Shown: in pieces, positions 26,926-34,870 of the stretch | Position numbering within the stretch: position 1 is the stretch's first letter | How the letters are laid out: the number at the start of each line of letters is the position of its first letter | Assembly (NCBI RefSeq): GCF_000975115.1 | Contig: NZ_BBRE01000001.1 | Coordinates: 1,444,288-1,508,287, forward strand | Direction of reading: 5' to 3' | Length of the DNA stretch: 64,000 nucleotides | DNA from: Demequina oxidasica | GTDB taxonomy: Bacteria > Actinomycetota > Actinomycetes > Actinomycetales > Demequinaceae | Program-made: the position numbers and the translations under genes | Notes under the pieces: model-generated | Told to the model about the DNA's origin: nothing | Databases searched by the model: none | The model's input: only the letters and a program-made list of their open reading frames with translations

Positions 26926-27341
26926 GCATGTCAAGGCGTAGTCGGATACCGGCGGCACAAAGGCACGCCGTGAGACTTCGTGATGACTCGGGTGCGGGAA
27001 CCCTGCTTGCCATCGCTGTACTCGCGGTGGTGGGTCTGGTGGCGGTATTTGCCGGCGGGTTGGCGGGTGCGTCAGTTGCGCAGGTGCGGGCACAGGGCGT
27101 CGCGGACCTCGCCGCGCTCGCGGCCGCGAGGGCGGCGCGTGACGCGCTCGCGACGCGCGACCTTGCCTCGGGAAATGTCGACGCGTGCCAGGTTGCCGCA
27201 AGGGTTGCGCGAGAAAACGGATCGAGAACCAGGCTCTGCGTGGTCGACGCCAGGGGTGCGGTCAGGGTTGAGATCTCCGTGGCCACGAGGTGGGGGGATG
27301 CGCGAGGATCGTCGCGGGCTGGGCCCCGAGGTGCGGGCTGA
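26922..27341 (+). CDS. Rv3654c/TadG-like secretion-neighbourhood protein
   Basis: This 139-residue protein has a short basic N-terminus, then DDSGAGTLLAIAVLAVVGLV, again with the acidic residue close to a hydrophobic helix. An Ala-rich helical domain follows (VRAQGVADLAALAAARAARD) and a Cys pair. This is the helicase/secretion-neighbourhood TadE-like family that ends actinobacterial Tad operons. GTG at 26922 overlaps the previous stop; ATG at 26928 is also possible. Last gene of the operon, followed by a strong terminator. Confidence 0.88.
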   Translation: MSMSRRSRIPAAQRHAVRLRDDSGAGTLLAIAVLAVVGLVAVFAGGLAGASVAQVRAQGVADLAALAAARAARDALATRDLASGNVDACQVAARVARENGSRTRLCVVDARGAVRVEISVATRWGDARGSSRAGPRGAG

Positions 27342-27361
27342 GAAGGTTCCAGAAATGCGGA

Positions 27362-27409
27362 AAGCCCGGTGATGACTCGGGCTGAGGGATCCGAGCCACC
27401 ACCGGGCTT
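27362..27409. terminator. Long bidirectional terminator hairpin after the Tad operon
   Basis: The 19-nt arms 27362-27380 and 27391-27409 pair with two G-T type mismatches around a 10-nt loop, beginning 21 bp after the Tad operon stop. It probably also stops transcription arriving from the opposite direction. Confidence 0.8.
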
Positions 27410-27763
27410 CTACGACTTGACCGTAGCGCGGCTGAGGGGTGCGCTCCGCGGTCAAGAAGCGCAGAGTGACTTGCGTCCATCTGCTACGAACCTTGCGGCT
27501 CGTGTGTAAAACGTAACCCAGTTTCTAGCGGGTTTATGTCCAAAACGGCTCCTCCTGTGATGAATTACACAAGCGCAACGGGAGCGTGAAAGGGACATTT
27601 CGCCCCGAACGTCGAAACTGACCAGAAAGTCAACCTTTATGGACCCGACTCCACTCCAATGCGGACCGCAATCGCGCCGGTCTCGAGTGCAGAAAACATC
27701 GTGGTGATGCCTACCTGCACGTGCCGCCACTGACCCCGCAAGCGGTCTGTGGTCATTGGCGGC
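27410..27763. other. Non-coding gap between the Tad operon and the surface-protein gene
   Basis: These 354 bases lie between two convergent operons. I see no credible gene: the open frames are Arg/His-rich shadows without ribosome sites. There is no tRNA, riboswitch or repeat I recognise. The part around 27500-27640 is less GC-rich than the rest of the window. Confidence 0.5.
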
Positions 27764-28687
27764 CTATGGGGTGGAGTCGATGGGCGGCTCAATGGGCTGC
27801 GCGGGCACCAGCAGGTACTCGCCAAAGGGATCGTCGATGGGCGTTCCACTGATGGTGAATGCGGCGGCATCGGCGGCAGCCCGGAAGCCACCCACGATGT
27901 TTGGGGTCTGTCCAGGAACGGCCGATGCACCATCGTCTAGCGTGGGTTCCTCGCCGTTCGCAGTGCCGCTGTCGGCAAATTCGAAGTACTCCTGTGTGAC
28001 GAGCAGCTCGTAGTTGCCCGCGGGAAGATCCTTGCTGTCCCAACAATTTTGCAGAGGCACGTCGAGGTCGTACCCGAAGGTGTCGCCCTCAGTCAGGCTC
28101 TCCTTTATGGGCTCGACGTCGGGGTTGACGATCTGCTCGTCCGCCGGGCCAAAGGTGAGGATAGCCTCCTGGGGCAGGGAGCCGACCACAATCCCGTTCC
28201 ACAGAATCAGGGCACCGGGGTCAGTCGTGTAGAGGTTTTCCGTGGTGAGGGCTGTCCCCGTGACGGAGACGGGAAGCAGTGCTCCAGGTTCGGCCGCGGG
28301 AAGGGAACCCACGTGGATGGCTACCCCCGTCTCGCCCCGGGCGGCGTCCGGATCAGTGGCCTGGCCGCAGACGCCCCACGCAAGCTGCGAGCCGGCGGCG
28401 CCAGCGCCAGCATCCCCGGCGACGGCCGGCAGGTCGGGCTGCGAAGGCGCAACCTCTGCTGCCGCGTCCGTCGCGAACTCGGCGTCACTCGAGGAGCTGA
28501 ACCCATTGGGGCCGATGATGCCGAAGGCGATGACGCCGATGGCGGTCACGCCCACGATCCCGGTAGCGGCACCGCGCATTCCGCGGTTGACGGACACGCG
28601 CCGCGCGGCGGCATGAGTGGAGACGGAGACGCCGTCCAACGGTGCGCGGTCGGCCGCGCCACGCAGTGCATCTGAAAGCTTGACCAT
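27764..28687 (-). CDS. Membrane-anchored partner of the ECF sigma factor, PAGxY-module family
   Basis: This 307-residue protein has a cytoplasmic segment of about 36 residues (KLSDALRGAADRAPLDG, then basic residues), one membrane helix (about 38-60) and an outside domain. The outside domain has Cys-Gly (WGVCGQATD), ILWNGIVVGSLP, then C-W-D-S-K-DLPAGNYELLVTQEYF. This order matches the first outside domain of the two 518/519-residue proteins and the protein at 17932-18900. It follows the sigma gene with a 2-bp gap and has AAGGA upstream of the ATG. It is probably the anti-sigma or sensor partner; no zinc-binding anti-sigma motif is present. Confidence 0.88.
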   Translation of the reverse strand: MVKLSDALRGAADRAPLDGVSVSTHAAARRVSVNRGMRGAATGIVGVTAIGVIAFGIIGPNGFSSSSDAEFATDAAAEVAPSQPDLPAVAGDAGAGAAGSQLAWGVCGQATDPDAARGETGVAIHVGSLPAAEPGALLPVSVTGTALTTENLYTTDPGALILWNGIVVGSLPQEAILTFGPADEQIVNPDVEPIKESLTEGDTFGYDLDVPLQNCWDSKDLPAGNYELLVTQEYFEFADSGTANGEEPTLDDGASAVPGQTPNIVGGFRAAADAAAFTISGTPIDDPFGEYLLVPAQPIEPPIDSTP

Positions 28688-28689
28688 GG

Positions 28690-29253
28690 TTACTGTCCTT
28701 CTGAAGATCGGGGGGCTGCGGCATCTGCGGCGGGGGAGGGGGCAGCGTTTCGCAAGCTCGCGTCCTCGAAGGTGCCGAGCGCGAGCTCAAGCTGGGAGAG
28801 GCCATCGGAGAGGTAGCGCTTGACCGTGCCGGCCGCGATGCCAAGCGTGCTGGCGATGGCGGGAACGGTGAGGTCGTCGAAATACCGCAGGACCACGCAG
28901 GCCCTAACGCGTGGCGGCAGGGTGGCCAGCGCCTCGGCGACATCTGACCCAGCTTCGACCTGTCCGAACTCGTCGCGCGTCGTCTCCGCGGGCTTGAAGA
29001 GGTGCTGCACCCGCTGCCAGCGCTGCGAGCGGCGATAGCCGTCGATGTACACCGATGTGATGGCCCGGCGCACATAGCCCTCCGCCTTCGCTGCGGTGAG
29101 TCCAGGACGGGGCTTGGAAAAGGTCCGCACCAGCGCGTCCTGGACCAGGTCCTGCGCCTGAGTGGGGTCGCCGCAGACCACGTACGCGTATCCGAGCAGC
29201 GCGCGCTCGCGATTTCGCACCAACTCGTTCATGGTGTCGCGCCAGTCAGTCAT
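28690..29253 (-). CDS. ECF RNA polymerase sigma factor, SigE-like
   Basis: This 187-residue sigma factor has region 2 (ALLGYAYVVCGDPTQAQDLV, QDALVRTF, GYVRRAITSVYIDGYRRSQR) and region 4 with helix-turn-helix (LPPRVRACVVLRYFDDLTVP, then IASTLGIAAGTVKRYLSDGL). The R-A-I-x-S-x-Y-I-D pattern is typical of the actinobacterial SigE-family ECFs. GAGGAGGGACG precedes the ATG. It forms an operon with the membrane-anchored protein downstream, the standard sigma/anti-sigma order. Confidence 0.93.
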   Translation of the reverse strand: MTDWRDTMNELVRNRERALLGYAYVVCGDPTQAQDLVQDALVRTFSKPRPGLTAAKAEGYVRRAITSVYIDGYRRSQRWQRVQHLFKPAETTRDEFGQVEAGSDVAEALATLPPRVRACVVLRYFDDLTVPAIASTLGIAAGTVKRYLSDGLSQLELALGTFEDASLRNAAPSPAADAAAPRSSEGQ

Positions 29254-29377
29254 CGTCCCTCCTCTGCCTCAAAGTCAGTGGTTGTCATGCAGTGTCAACG
29301 CACGGCACGCCCAAAACGTTGGGGCTCACCGCGCGCCGGGCGCGAACGTCGCTAGACTTCCCGCATACCCATCATGG

Positions 29378-29397
29378 GTGAGACAACGTGGTCTCAC
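29378..29397. promoter_or_regulatory. Inverted repeat upstream of hppA
   Basis: GTGAGAC-AACGTG-GTCTCAC is a perfect 7+7 inverted repeat 25 bp before the hppA start. It could be a transcription-factor site or an mRNA hairpin in the leader; the sequence does not decide which. Confidence 0.4.
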
Positions 29398-29422
29398 GCA
29401 GGCAACTCGTCAAGGAGGACGA

Positions 29423-31810
29423 ATGTCTACATCCGTTGGAGCGACCGTGGAAGTGGGATCTTCTTCCATGACCATCGTCGCGGTCATCGCGGCCATCGCC
29501 GTGGTTTCGCTCATCTTCTCGTACATGCTTCGTCGCCAGGTGCTTGCCGCCAAGGACGGAACTCCCAAGATGAACGAGATCGCCGACGCGATCCAGGAGG
29601 GGGCGTCCGCGTATCTGCGCAGGCAGATGCGCACGCTGGTGGTCTTCGCGGCCATCGTCTTTGCGCTGCTGTTCCTCCTGCCAGGTGACGGCGGGGTGCG
29701 CATCGGCCGCTCGGTGTTCTTCCTCCTCGGCGCGGGCTTCTCTGCCGCCATCGGCTACATGGGCATGTGGCTGGCAGTCCGTGCGAACGTGCGCGTCGCA
29801 TCGGCGGCGACGTTCCCCGGCGGCCGCAAAGAGGGTGCGCGTATCGCGTTCCGAACCGGTGGCGCCGTGGGTATGTCCGTGGTGGGCCTCGGCCTGGTGG
29901 GTGCCGCGAGCGTGGTTTTGATCTATCGCGGCGATGCCGCGGCTGTGCTCGAGGGCTTCGGCTTCGGAGCCGCGCTACTCGCGATGTTCATGCGCGTGGG
30001 TGGCGGAATCTTCACTAAGGCGGCCGATGTGGGGGCTGACTTGGTGGGGAAGGTCGAGCAACACATCCCCGAGGATGACCCCCGCAATGCGGCGACCATC
30101 GCCGACAACGTAGGCGACAACGTGGGTGACTGCGCCGGCATGGCTGCGGACCTCTTCGAGAGCTACGCCGTGATGCTCGTGGCCGCACTCATCCTGGGCA
30201 AGGCCGCCTTCGGCGAGCAGGGCCTGGTCTTCCCGCTGATCGTCACCGCGATCGGTGCGTTCACTGCCGCCCTTGGCGTGTTCGTCACCAAGATTCGCAA
30301 GGACGAGAGTGGACTTAAGGCCATCTACCGCGGCTTCTACATCTCCGCAGTCGTGGGCGCAGTGCTCGCGGCAGTCGCATCGTTCGCCTACCTGCCGTCG
30401 GACTTCTCGTCCTTTGAAGGTTCGTCCCTCGGCGACCTGCCGGGAGACCCCCGCATCATGGCCACCGTCGCCGTCTTTGTCGGCATCGGCCTCGCGGGAC
30501 TGATCCTGTGGCTCACCGGCTACTTCACCGACGTGGCCCAGAAGCCCACCAAGCGAGTGGCGGAGACGTCGCTCACCGGCGCCGCGACCGTGGTGCTGTC
30601 CGGCATCGGGCTCGGCCTCGAGTCCGCGGTGTATACCGCGACTGTGATCGCCGGATCGGTCGTCATCCTGTTCTTCGTGGCCGGCGCCTCGGTGCCGCTT
30701 GCGCTCTTCCTCGTGGCGCTCGCGGGTTGCGGACTGCTGACCACGGTAGGAGTAATCGTGGCCATGGACACCTTTGGGCCAGTCAGCGACAACGCACAGG
30801 GCATCGCGGAGATGTCCGGCGAGGTGGACGAGGAGGCGGCCCAGACACTGACCGACCTCGACGCCGTGGGCAACACCACCAAGGCCATCACCAAGGGCAT
30901 AGCGATCGCGACGGCGGTGCTGGCCGCGACCGCGCTGTTCGGCTCCTACTCGGAGACGGTCGCGACGGCTCTCGCTGAGGCGGGCGCCGCCGCAGCGGAC
31001 TTCAGTTACGACATCATTCACCCGCTCACTCTGGTGGGCGTGATCATCGGTGGCGCAACCGTCTTCTTGTTCTCTGGACTGGCCATTGACGCCGTCACCC
31101 GTGCCGCAAGCGCGATCGTGTTCGAGGTTCGCCGCCAGTTCCGCGAGATGCCGGGCATCATGGATGGCACGCAGCGACCCGAGTACGGCCGTGTGGTGGA
31201 CATCTGCACCCGCGACTCGCTGCGCGAGCTCGCGACCCCAGGCCTCCTGGCCGCCACGGCGCCTGTGTTCGTGGGATTCTCGCTAGGCATAGGTGCGCTG
31301 GCGGGCTTCCTAGCCGGAGCCATCGGTACCGGTGTGCTCATGGCCGTGTTCCTCGCAAACTCGGGCGGTGCCTGGGACAACGCCAAGAAGATCGTGGAGG
31401 ACGGCCATCACGGTGGCAAGTACTCGCCGGCGCACGAGGCCACGGTCATTGGTGACACCATCGGCGACCCGTTCAAGGACACCGCCGGTCCGGCGATCAA
31501 CCCACTCATCAAGGTGATGAACCTGGTGGCTCTACTGATCGCCCCCGCGGTGGTCGTGACGTCCTACGGCGCGGACGCCAACCCGTGGCTGCGCGGCATC
31601 ATTGCCGCCATCGCCGCCTTCATCGCCATCACGGCGGTGGCCCGCGCGTCACGCCGCTCTCACGCAGCCGATGCTCGGGGAGAGGCCGACCGTGCCGCTC
31701 ACTCCGAGGGGCGCGAGTCGCCCTCGCCAGGCTCTGCTGTCGATGCCGCGGCGCCTGAGGTCGACGAGGTGCCGTTCGACCAGGAGGCTGATTCGGCTCC
31801 GCGGCAATGA
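29423..31810 (+). CDS. hppA: K+-independent H+-translocating membrane pyrophosphatase
   Basis: This 795-residue pump has about 16 membrane helices. It hydrolyses pyrophosphate and moves protons out. The substrate-binding motif DVGADLVGKVEQ and the conserved DDPRNAATIADNVGDNVGDC are intact, as is the late GGAWDNAKKIVE with DTIGDPFKDTAGPA. The motif GNTTKA has Lys at residue 487 where K+-dependent enzymes have Ala, marking the K+-independent class. The C-terminus carries about 50 extra Ala/Glu/Ser-rich residues. AAGGAGG precedes the ATG by 4 nt; an upstream-extended frame is a shadow of the sigma gene region. The stop overlaps the MFS gene (ATGA). Confidence 0.97.
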   Translation: MSTSVGATVEVGSSSMTIVAVIAAIAVVSLIFSYMLRRQVLAAKDGTPKMNEIADAIQEGASAYLRRQMRTLVVFAAIVFALLFLLPGDGGVRIGRSVFFLLGAGFSAAIGYMGMWLAVRANVRVASAATFPGGRKEGARIAFRTGGAVGMSVVGLGLVGAASVVLIYRGDAAAVLEGFGFGAALLAMFMRVGGGIFTKAADVGADLVGKVEQHIPEDDPRNAATIADNVGDNVGDCAGMAADLFESYAVMLVAALILGKAAFGEQGLVFPLIVTAIGAFTAALGVFVTKIRKDESGLKAIYRGFYISAVVGAVLAAVASFAYLPSDFSSFEGSSLGDLPGDPRIMATVAVFVGIGLAGLILWLTGYFTDVAQKPTKRVAETSLTGAATVVLSGIGLGLESAVYTATVIAGSVVILFFVAGASVPLALFLVALAGCGLLTTVGVIVAMDTFGPVSDNAQGIAEMSGEVDEEAAQTLTDLDAVGNTTKAITKGIAIATAVLAATALFGSYSETVATALAEAGAAAADFSYDIIHPLTLVGVIIGGATVFLFSGLAIDAVTRAASAIVFEVRRQFREMPGIMDGTQRPEYGRVVDICTRDSLRELATPGLLAATAPVFVGFSLGIGALAGFLAGAIGTGVLMAVFLANSGGAWDNAKKIVEDGHHGGKYSPAHEATVIGDTIGDPFKDTAGPAINPLIKVMNLVALLIAPAVVVTSYGADANPWLRGIIAAIAAFIAITAVARASRRSHAADARGEADRAAHSEGRESPSPGSAVDAAAPEVDEVPFDQEADSAPRQ

Positions 31811-33312
31811 GGACATCGCGCGCGACGCTCGTAGGCGGCGTCGTTGGGGCCCTGGTGGTGGTGGAGTTCACCTCCGGGGTGTTGCAGGGGTACTACACAC
31901 CGCTATTCACGGACGTGGCACGCCACCTGGGAATCCAGGATGCGGACATCAACTGGTTCGAGGCTGCGCAGCTGCTGTTGAGTGCCATTGTGGTGCCGTT
32001 CATGGCTCGCCTGGGCGACATGTTCGGCCACCGCAAGATCCTGATCTTCTCGCTGGTGGTCACGCTGGTCGCGAGCATCGGCGTCGCGTTCGCGCCCACG
32101 TTCCCCATCTTCATCGCGGCTTGGGCGCTGCAGGGCTTCTACGTCGTGTGGCTGCCTATGAACATTTCGATCATCTTCCTGCGGGCCCGCGACCGGCCCA
32201 ATAGTGCGGCGCTGACCCGCAAGGGCGCCGGTCTAATCGTGGTGGCCCTCCAGGCGGGCGCCATCATCGGTGCGCTTGCCGGAGGACAGCTAGGCACCAT
32301 CTTCGAGGGCAGGCTGTGGCTCACGCTGAGCGTGCCGGCTGTGCTGGTCGCGGTGGCGTTGCTGGTCGTCATCTTCAAGGTGCCGGACCCGGGAGTGCGC
32401 GCCGGCGGCAAGGTCGACTCGCGCGGCACGGTGGTGCTCTCCCTCGCCTTGCTCGCGATCACCGGCGGCCTGTCGCTAGTCCGGCTGCACGGCGTGACCG
32501 CATGGGTGTTCGGGATGGTGTTGCTCGGTATCTTCCTGCTGTGGGTATTCGTAAGAGTCGAGCAGCGCAGCGCGGACCCGCTCATCGACATCGCGATGTT
32601 CAAGCGCCCCGAGTTGTGGCCCGTGTTCCTCACCTCGGCCCTCTTTGGGGTCAGCGTGCTTGGTGCGCAGGGCCCACTGTCGACTTTCGCTCGCACCGAT
32701 CCCGGCGAGGTGGGCTACGGGCTGGGTGCCAACTCTGCCACGGCCTCGTACCTCATTGGCGGCTACGTGATGTCGCTGCTGGTGGGTGCCGGGTTGTTTG
32801 CGCAAGTGTCGCGCTCCTTGACCCCTCGCAAGGTCTTGATCGGAGCATCGGCGCTGGTGGCGACCGGCTACTTCGCCCTGATCCCGTTCCATGACAGCTT
32901 TGGCCAGGTGCTCGGCTGCATGATTGTCGCGGGCGTGGGCTCGGGAGCGCTGGTGGCGGCGCTGCCGGCCGCCGCCGCCGCTGCCGCCCCTCCTCATCAG
33001 ACCGGTGTCGCCACGGGGCTGACCAACACCACCAAGGTGATTGGCGGGTCCTTCGCCTCCTCGGCCTTCGCGCTGGCCCTCGCGGGAGGTGCGGTGGTGA
33101 CGACGTCAGGGGCGGAGTCGACCGCGGGCTCGCTGTCTGGCTACATTGCGGTGTGGGCGATCTGCGGCGGGACCGCGGTGGTCGCCACGATCTTCCTGTT
33201 CGCCGTCCCCAAGGTCGCGTTCATGTCGCCGCCCATCGGAGACGTCGACGGCTTACCCGCGGCCGATGCTGGCGGCGCGGTGGCGCCGGACGCGCACCCG
33301 CGAGAGGGTTGA
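31807..33312 (+). CDS. MFS transporter (DHA2-like)
   Basis: This 501-residue transporter has about 14 helices and the MFS motif A-like loop after helix 2 (ARLGDMFGHRKILIFSL). Proline-rich and Ala/Pro cytoplasmic stretches and a disordered C-terminus are present. The 14-helix layout and motif fit drug:H+ antiporters of the DHA2 class. It overlaps the hppA end by four bases and is followed two bases later by the M20 peptidase gene, so the three are probably co-transcribed. The substrate is unknown; a peptide or amino-acid derivative would fit its neighbour. Confidence 0.92.
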   Translation: MRTSRATLVGGVVGALVVVEFTSGVLQGYYTPLFTDVARHLGIQDADINWFEAAQLLLSAIVVPFMARLGDMFGHRKILIFSLVVTLVASIGVAFAPTFPIFIAAWALQGFYVVWLPMNISIIFLRARDRPNSAALTRKGAGLIVVALQAGAIIGALAGGQLGTIFEGRLWLTLSVPAVLVAVALLVVIFKVPDPGVRAGGKVDSRGTVVLSLALLAITGGLSLVRLHGVTAWVFGMVLLGIFLLWVFVRVEQRSADPLIDIAMFKRPELWPVFLTSALFGVSVLGAQGPLSTFARTDPGEVGYGLGANSATASYLIGGYVMSLLVGAGLFAQVSRSLTPRKVLIGASALVATGYFALIPFHDSFGQVLGCMIVAGVGSGALVAALPAAAAAAAPPHQTGVATGLTNTTKVIGGSFASSAFALALAGGAVVTTSGAESTAGSLSGYIAVWAICGGTAVVATIFLFAVPKVAFMSPPIGDVDGLPAADAGGAVAPDAHPREG

Positions 33313-33314
33313 GT

Positions 33315-34727
33315 ATGGGAAGGAAAGGCAGCAAGACGGACGATGCCGGCGCTGAGGTCGTCGCCCGAGCGGACACCGCGGCGGCTCACCTCTCGAGGCT
33401 TGTCCGCATTGCGACGGTGACCCCTGCGGCGCGCGAAGAGTTCACGGAGGCAGAGCATCAGAGCTTCGAGGACTTGCACGCGGCACTCCACGATCTCTAC
33501 CCGCGCACTTTCGCCGCGGCGGCTCGCGACAATGTGGGGCGAGCCGGGCTACTGTTGCGGCTCGCGGGGGCGAGCGCGAAGCGGCCCGTGGTGCTGATGG
33601 CCCATCAGGACGTGGTGCCCGTGCCCGAGGATTGGGCTGGCGAGGGCTGGGAGCATCCGCCCTTCGCGGGGGTCATCGCTCAGGGACGCGTGCACGGGCG
33701 GGGAACGCTCGACGACAAGGGTGCGCTGGTGTGCGTGCTTGACGCGGTCGAGTCGTTGCTGGCAGACGGTTGGGCCCCCGCACGCGACCTGTACCTTCTG
33801 TTCGGTGCTGACGAGGAGTCCTATGGCGACAGCGCTATCGCCGCGACGGCCCTGCTCGAGTCGCGCGGGATCGTGCCGTGGCTGGTGCTCGACGAGGGAG
33901 GCGCGGTGGCCACCGGGGCGTTCCCCGGGCTGGCCAAGGAGATGGCCGTGGTGGGCGCGACGGAGAAGGGACTCGTCACGGTTGTCCTGACCGTAGACAG
34001 TGGGGGCGGACATGCTTCCACACCGCCCCGACGTTCGGCGCCGGGCATCCTGGCGAGGGCCCTAGTCGCGATCGAGAAGAACCCGTTCCCCGCAGAATTG
34101 AATGATGTCAGCCTGGAGATGTTCGAGGGGGTGGCGCCGCACTTGCGCGGCCCTCTCAGGACCGTTCTCCGCCGGGCCAGCTCGATGCGCGGGGTGCTCG
34201 CACAGATGCTGCCACGGCTCGGTTCGGAGATGGCGGCGATGGTCCGGACCACCACCGCGATCACTCAGCTCAGCGGCAGCCCGGCCCGCAATGTCCTGGC
34301 GACGTCCGCCTCCGCGACGGTGAACATGCGCGTTGCGGTGGGGACCACCGCCGACGCGGCGGTCGAGCAGCTGCGCAAGACCATCGGCGACAAGCGCGTG
34401 CAGCTCGAGGTCGTTGAATCGGACGAGCCGTCGCCGGTGTCGCCCACGGGGGACGACGAGCGGTTCGTCGCGATCGGCGCGGCCGTAGCCCAGTCATATC
34501 CCGACGCCATCACCGTGCCCTACGTGATGATGGCGGCGAGCGATGGACGCCACCTGGCGCGCATCAGCCCGGCCGTCTACCGGTTCTCGCCGCTGCGCAT
34601 GGACGCCGAGCAGCGGGCGGCGATCCACGGGCCCAACGAGAATGTGGAGGTCTCAGCTCTGGGTGCGGGTGTGCAGTTTTATCGCGCTTTGCTCACTGGC
34701 CCAGCCTTGGGCCCCGCCACGCGCTGA
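33315..34727 (+). CDS. M20 family metallopeptidase
   Basis: This 470-residue zinc peptidase of the M20/carboxypeptidase-S group has the zinc ligand motif MAHQDVVPVPEDW, the bridging Asp in GRGTLDDKGAL and the catalytic Glu pair in FGADEESYGD. A dimerisation domain follows in the middle, including a His in GGGHASTPP. Family members remove C-terminal residues from peptides or hydrolyse N-acyl amino acids. No signal peptide. ATG at 33315 follows the MFS stop by two bases; the long upstream frame is a shadow of the MFS gene. Confidence 0.93.
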   Translation: MGRKGSKTDDAGAEVVARADTAAAHLSRLVRIATVTPAAREEFTEAEHQSFEDLHAALHDLYPRTFAAAARDNVGRAGLLLRLAGASAKRPVVLMAHQDVVPVPEDWAGEGWEHPPFAGVIAQGRVHGRGTLDDKGALVCVLDAVESLLADGWAPARDLYLLFGADEESYGDSAIAATALLESRGIVPWLVLDEGGAVATGAFPGLAKEMAVVGATEKGLVTVVLTVDSGGGHASTPPRRSAPGILARALVAIEKNPFPAELNDVSLEMFEGVAPHLRGPLRTVLRRASSMRGVLAQMLPRLGSEMAAMVRTTTAITQLSGSPARNVLATSASATVNMRVAVGTTADAAVEQLRKTIGDKRVQLEVVESDEPSPVSPTGDDERFVAIGAAVAQSYPDAITVPYVMMAASDGRHLARISPAVYRFSPLRMDAEQRAAIHGPNENVEVSALGAGVQFYRALLTGPALGPATR

Positions 34728-34788
34728 TCACGGCCCCAACAACTTCGCTTCTCCAACCATCCCGCCGCCCCAACAGTCCCGTGGAGCA

Positions 34789-34828
34789 ACGTGAGGGCCG
34801 CCAAGCGGTGCTTCAGCGGCTCTCACGT
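34789..34828. terminator. Hairpin between peptidase and methyltransferase genes
   Basis: ACGTGAGGGCCGC (34789-34801) pairs with GCGGCTCTCACGT (34816-34828) with one mismatch. It lies 61 bp after the peptidase stop and probably ends that operon, but it has no T-run. Confidence 0.55.
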
Positions 34829-34870
34829 CGCACTAGCGGTCAAAGTGGTGGGCTCGGTTAGCCTTTTCGC

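Noticed and set aside
26110-27201. Minus-strand 363-codon frame across the Tad pilin genes
   Set aside because: Arg/His/Pro-rich antisense shadow of four well-supported pilus genes.
27410-27763. Search for a tRNA, tmRNA or riboswitch in the Tad-distal gap
   Set aside because: No cloverleaf, CCA end or known aptamer pattern could be recognised.
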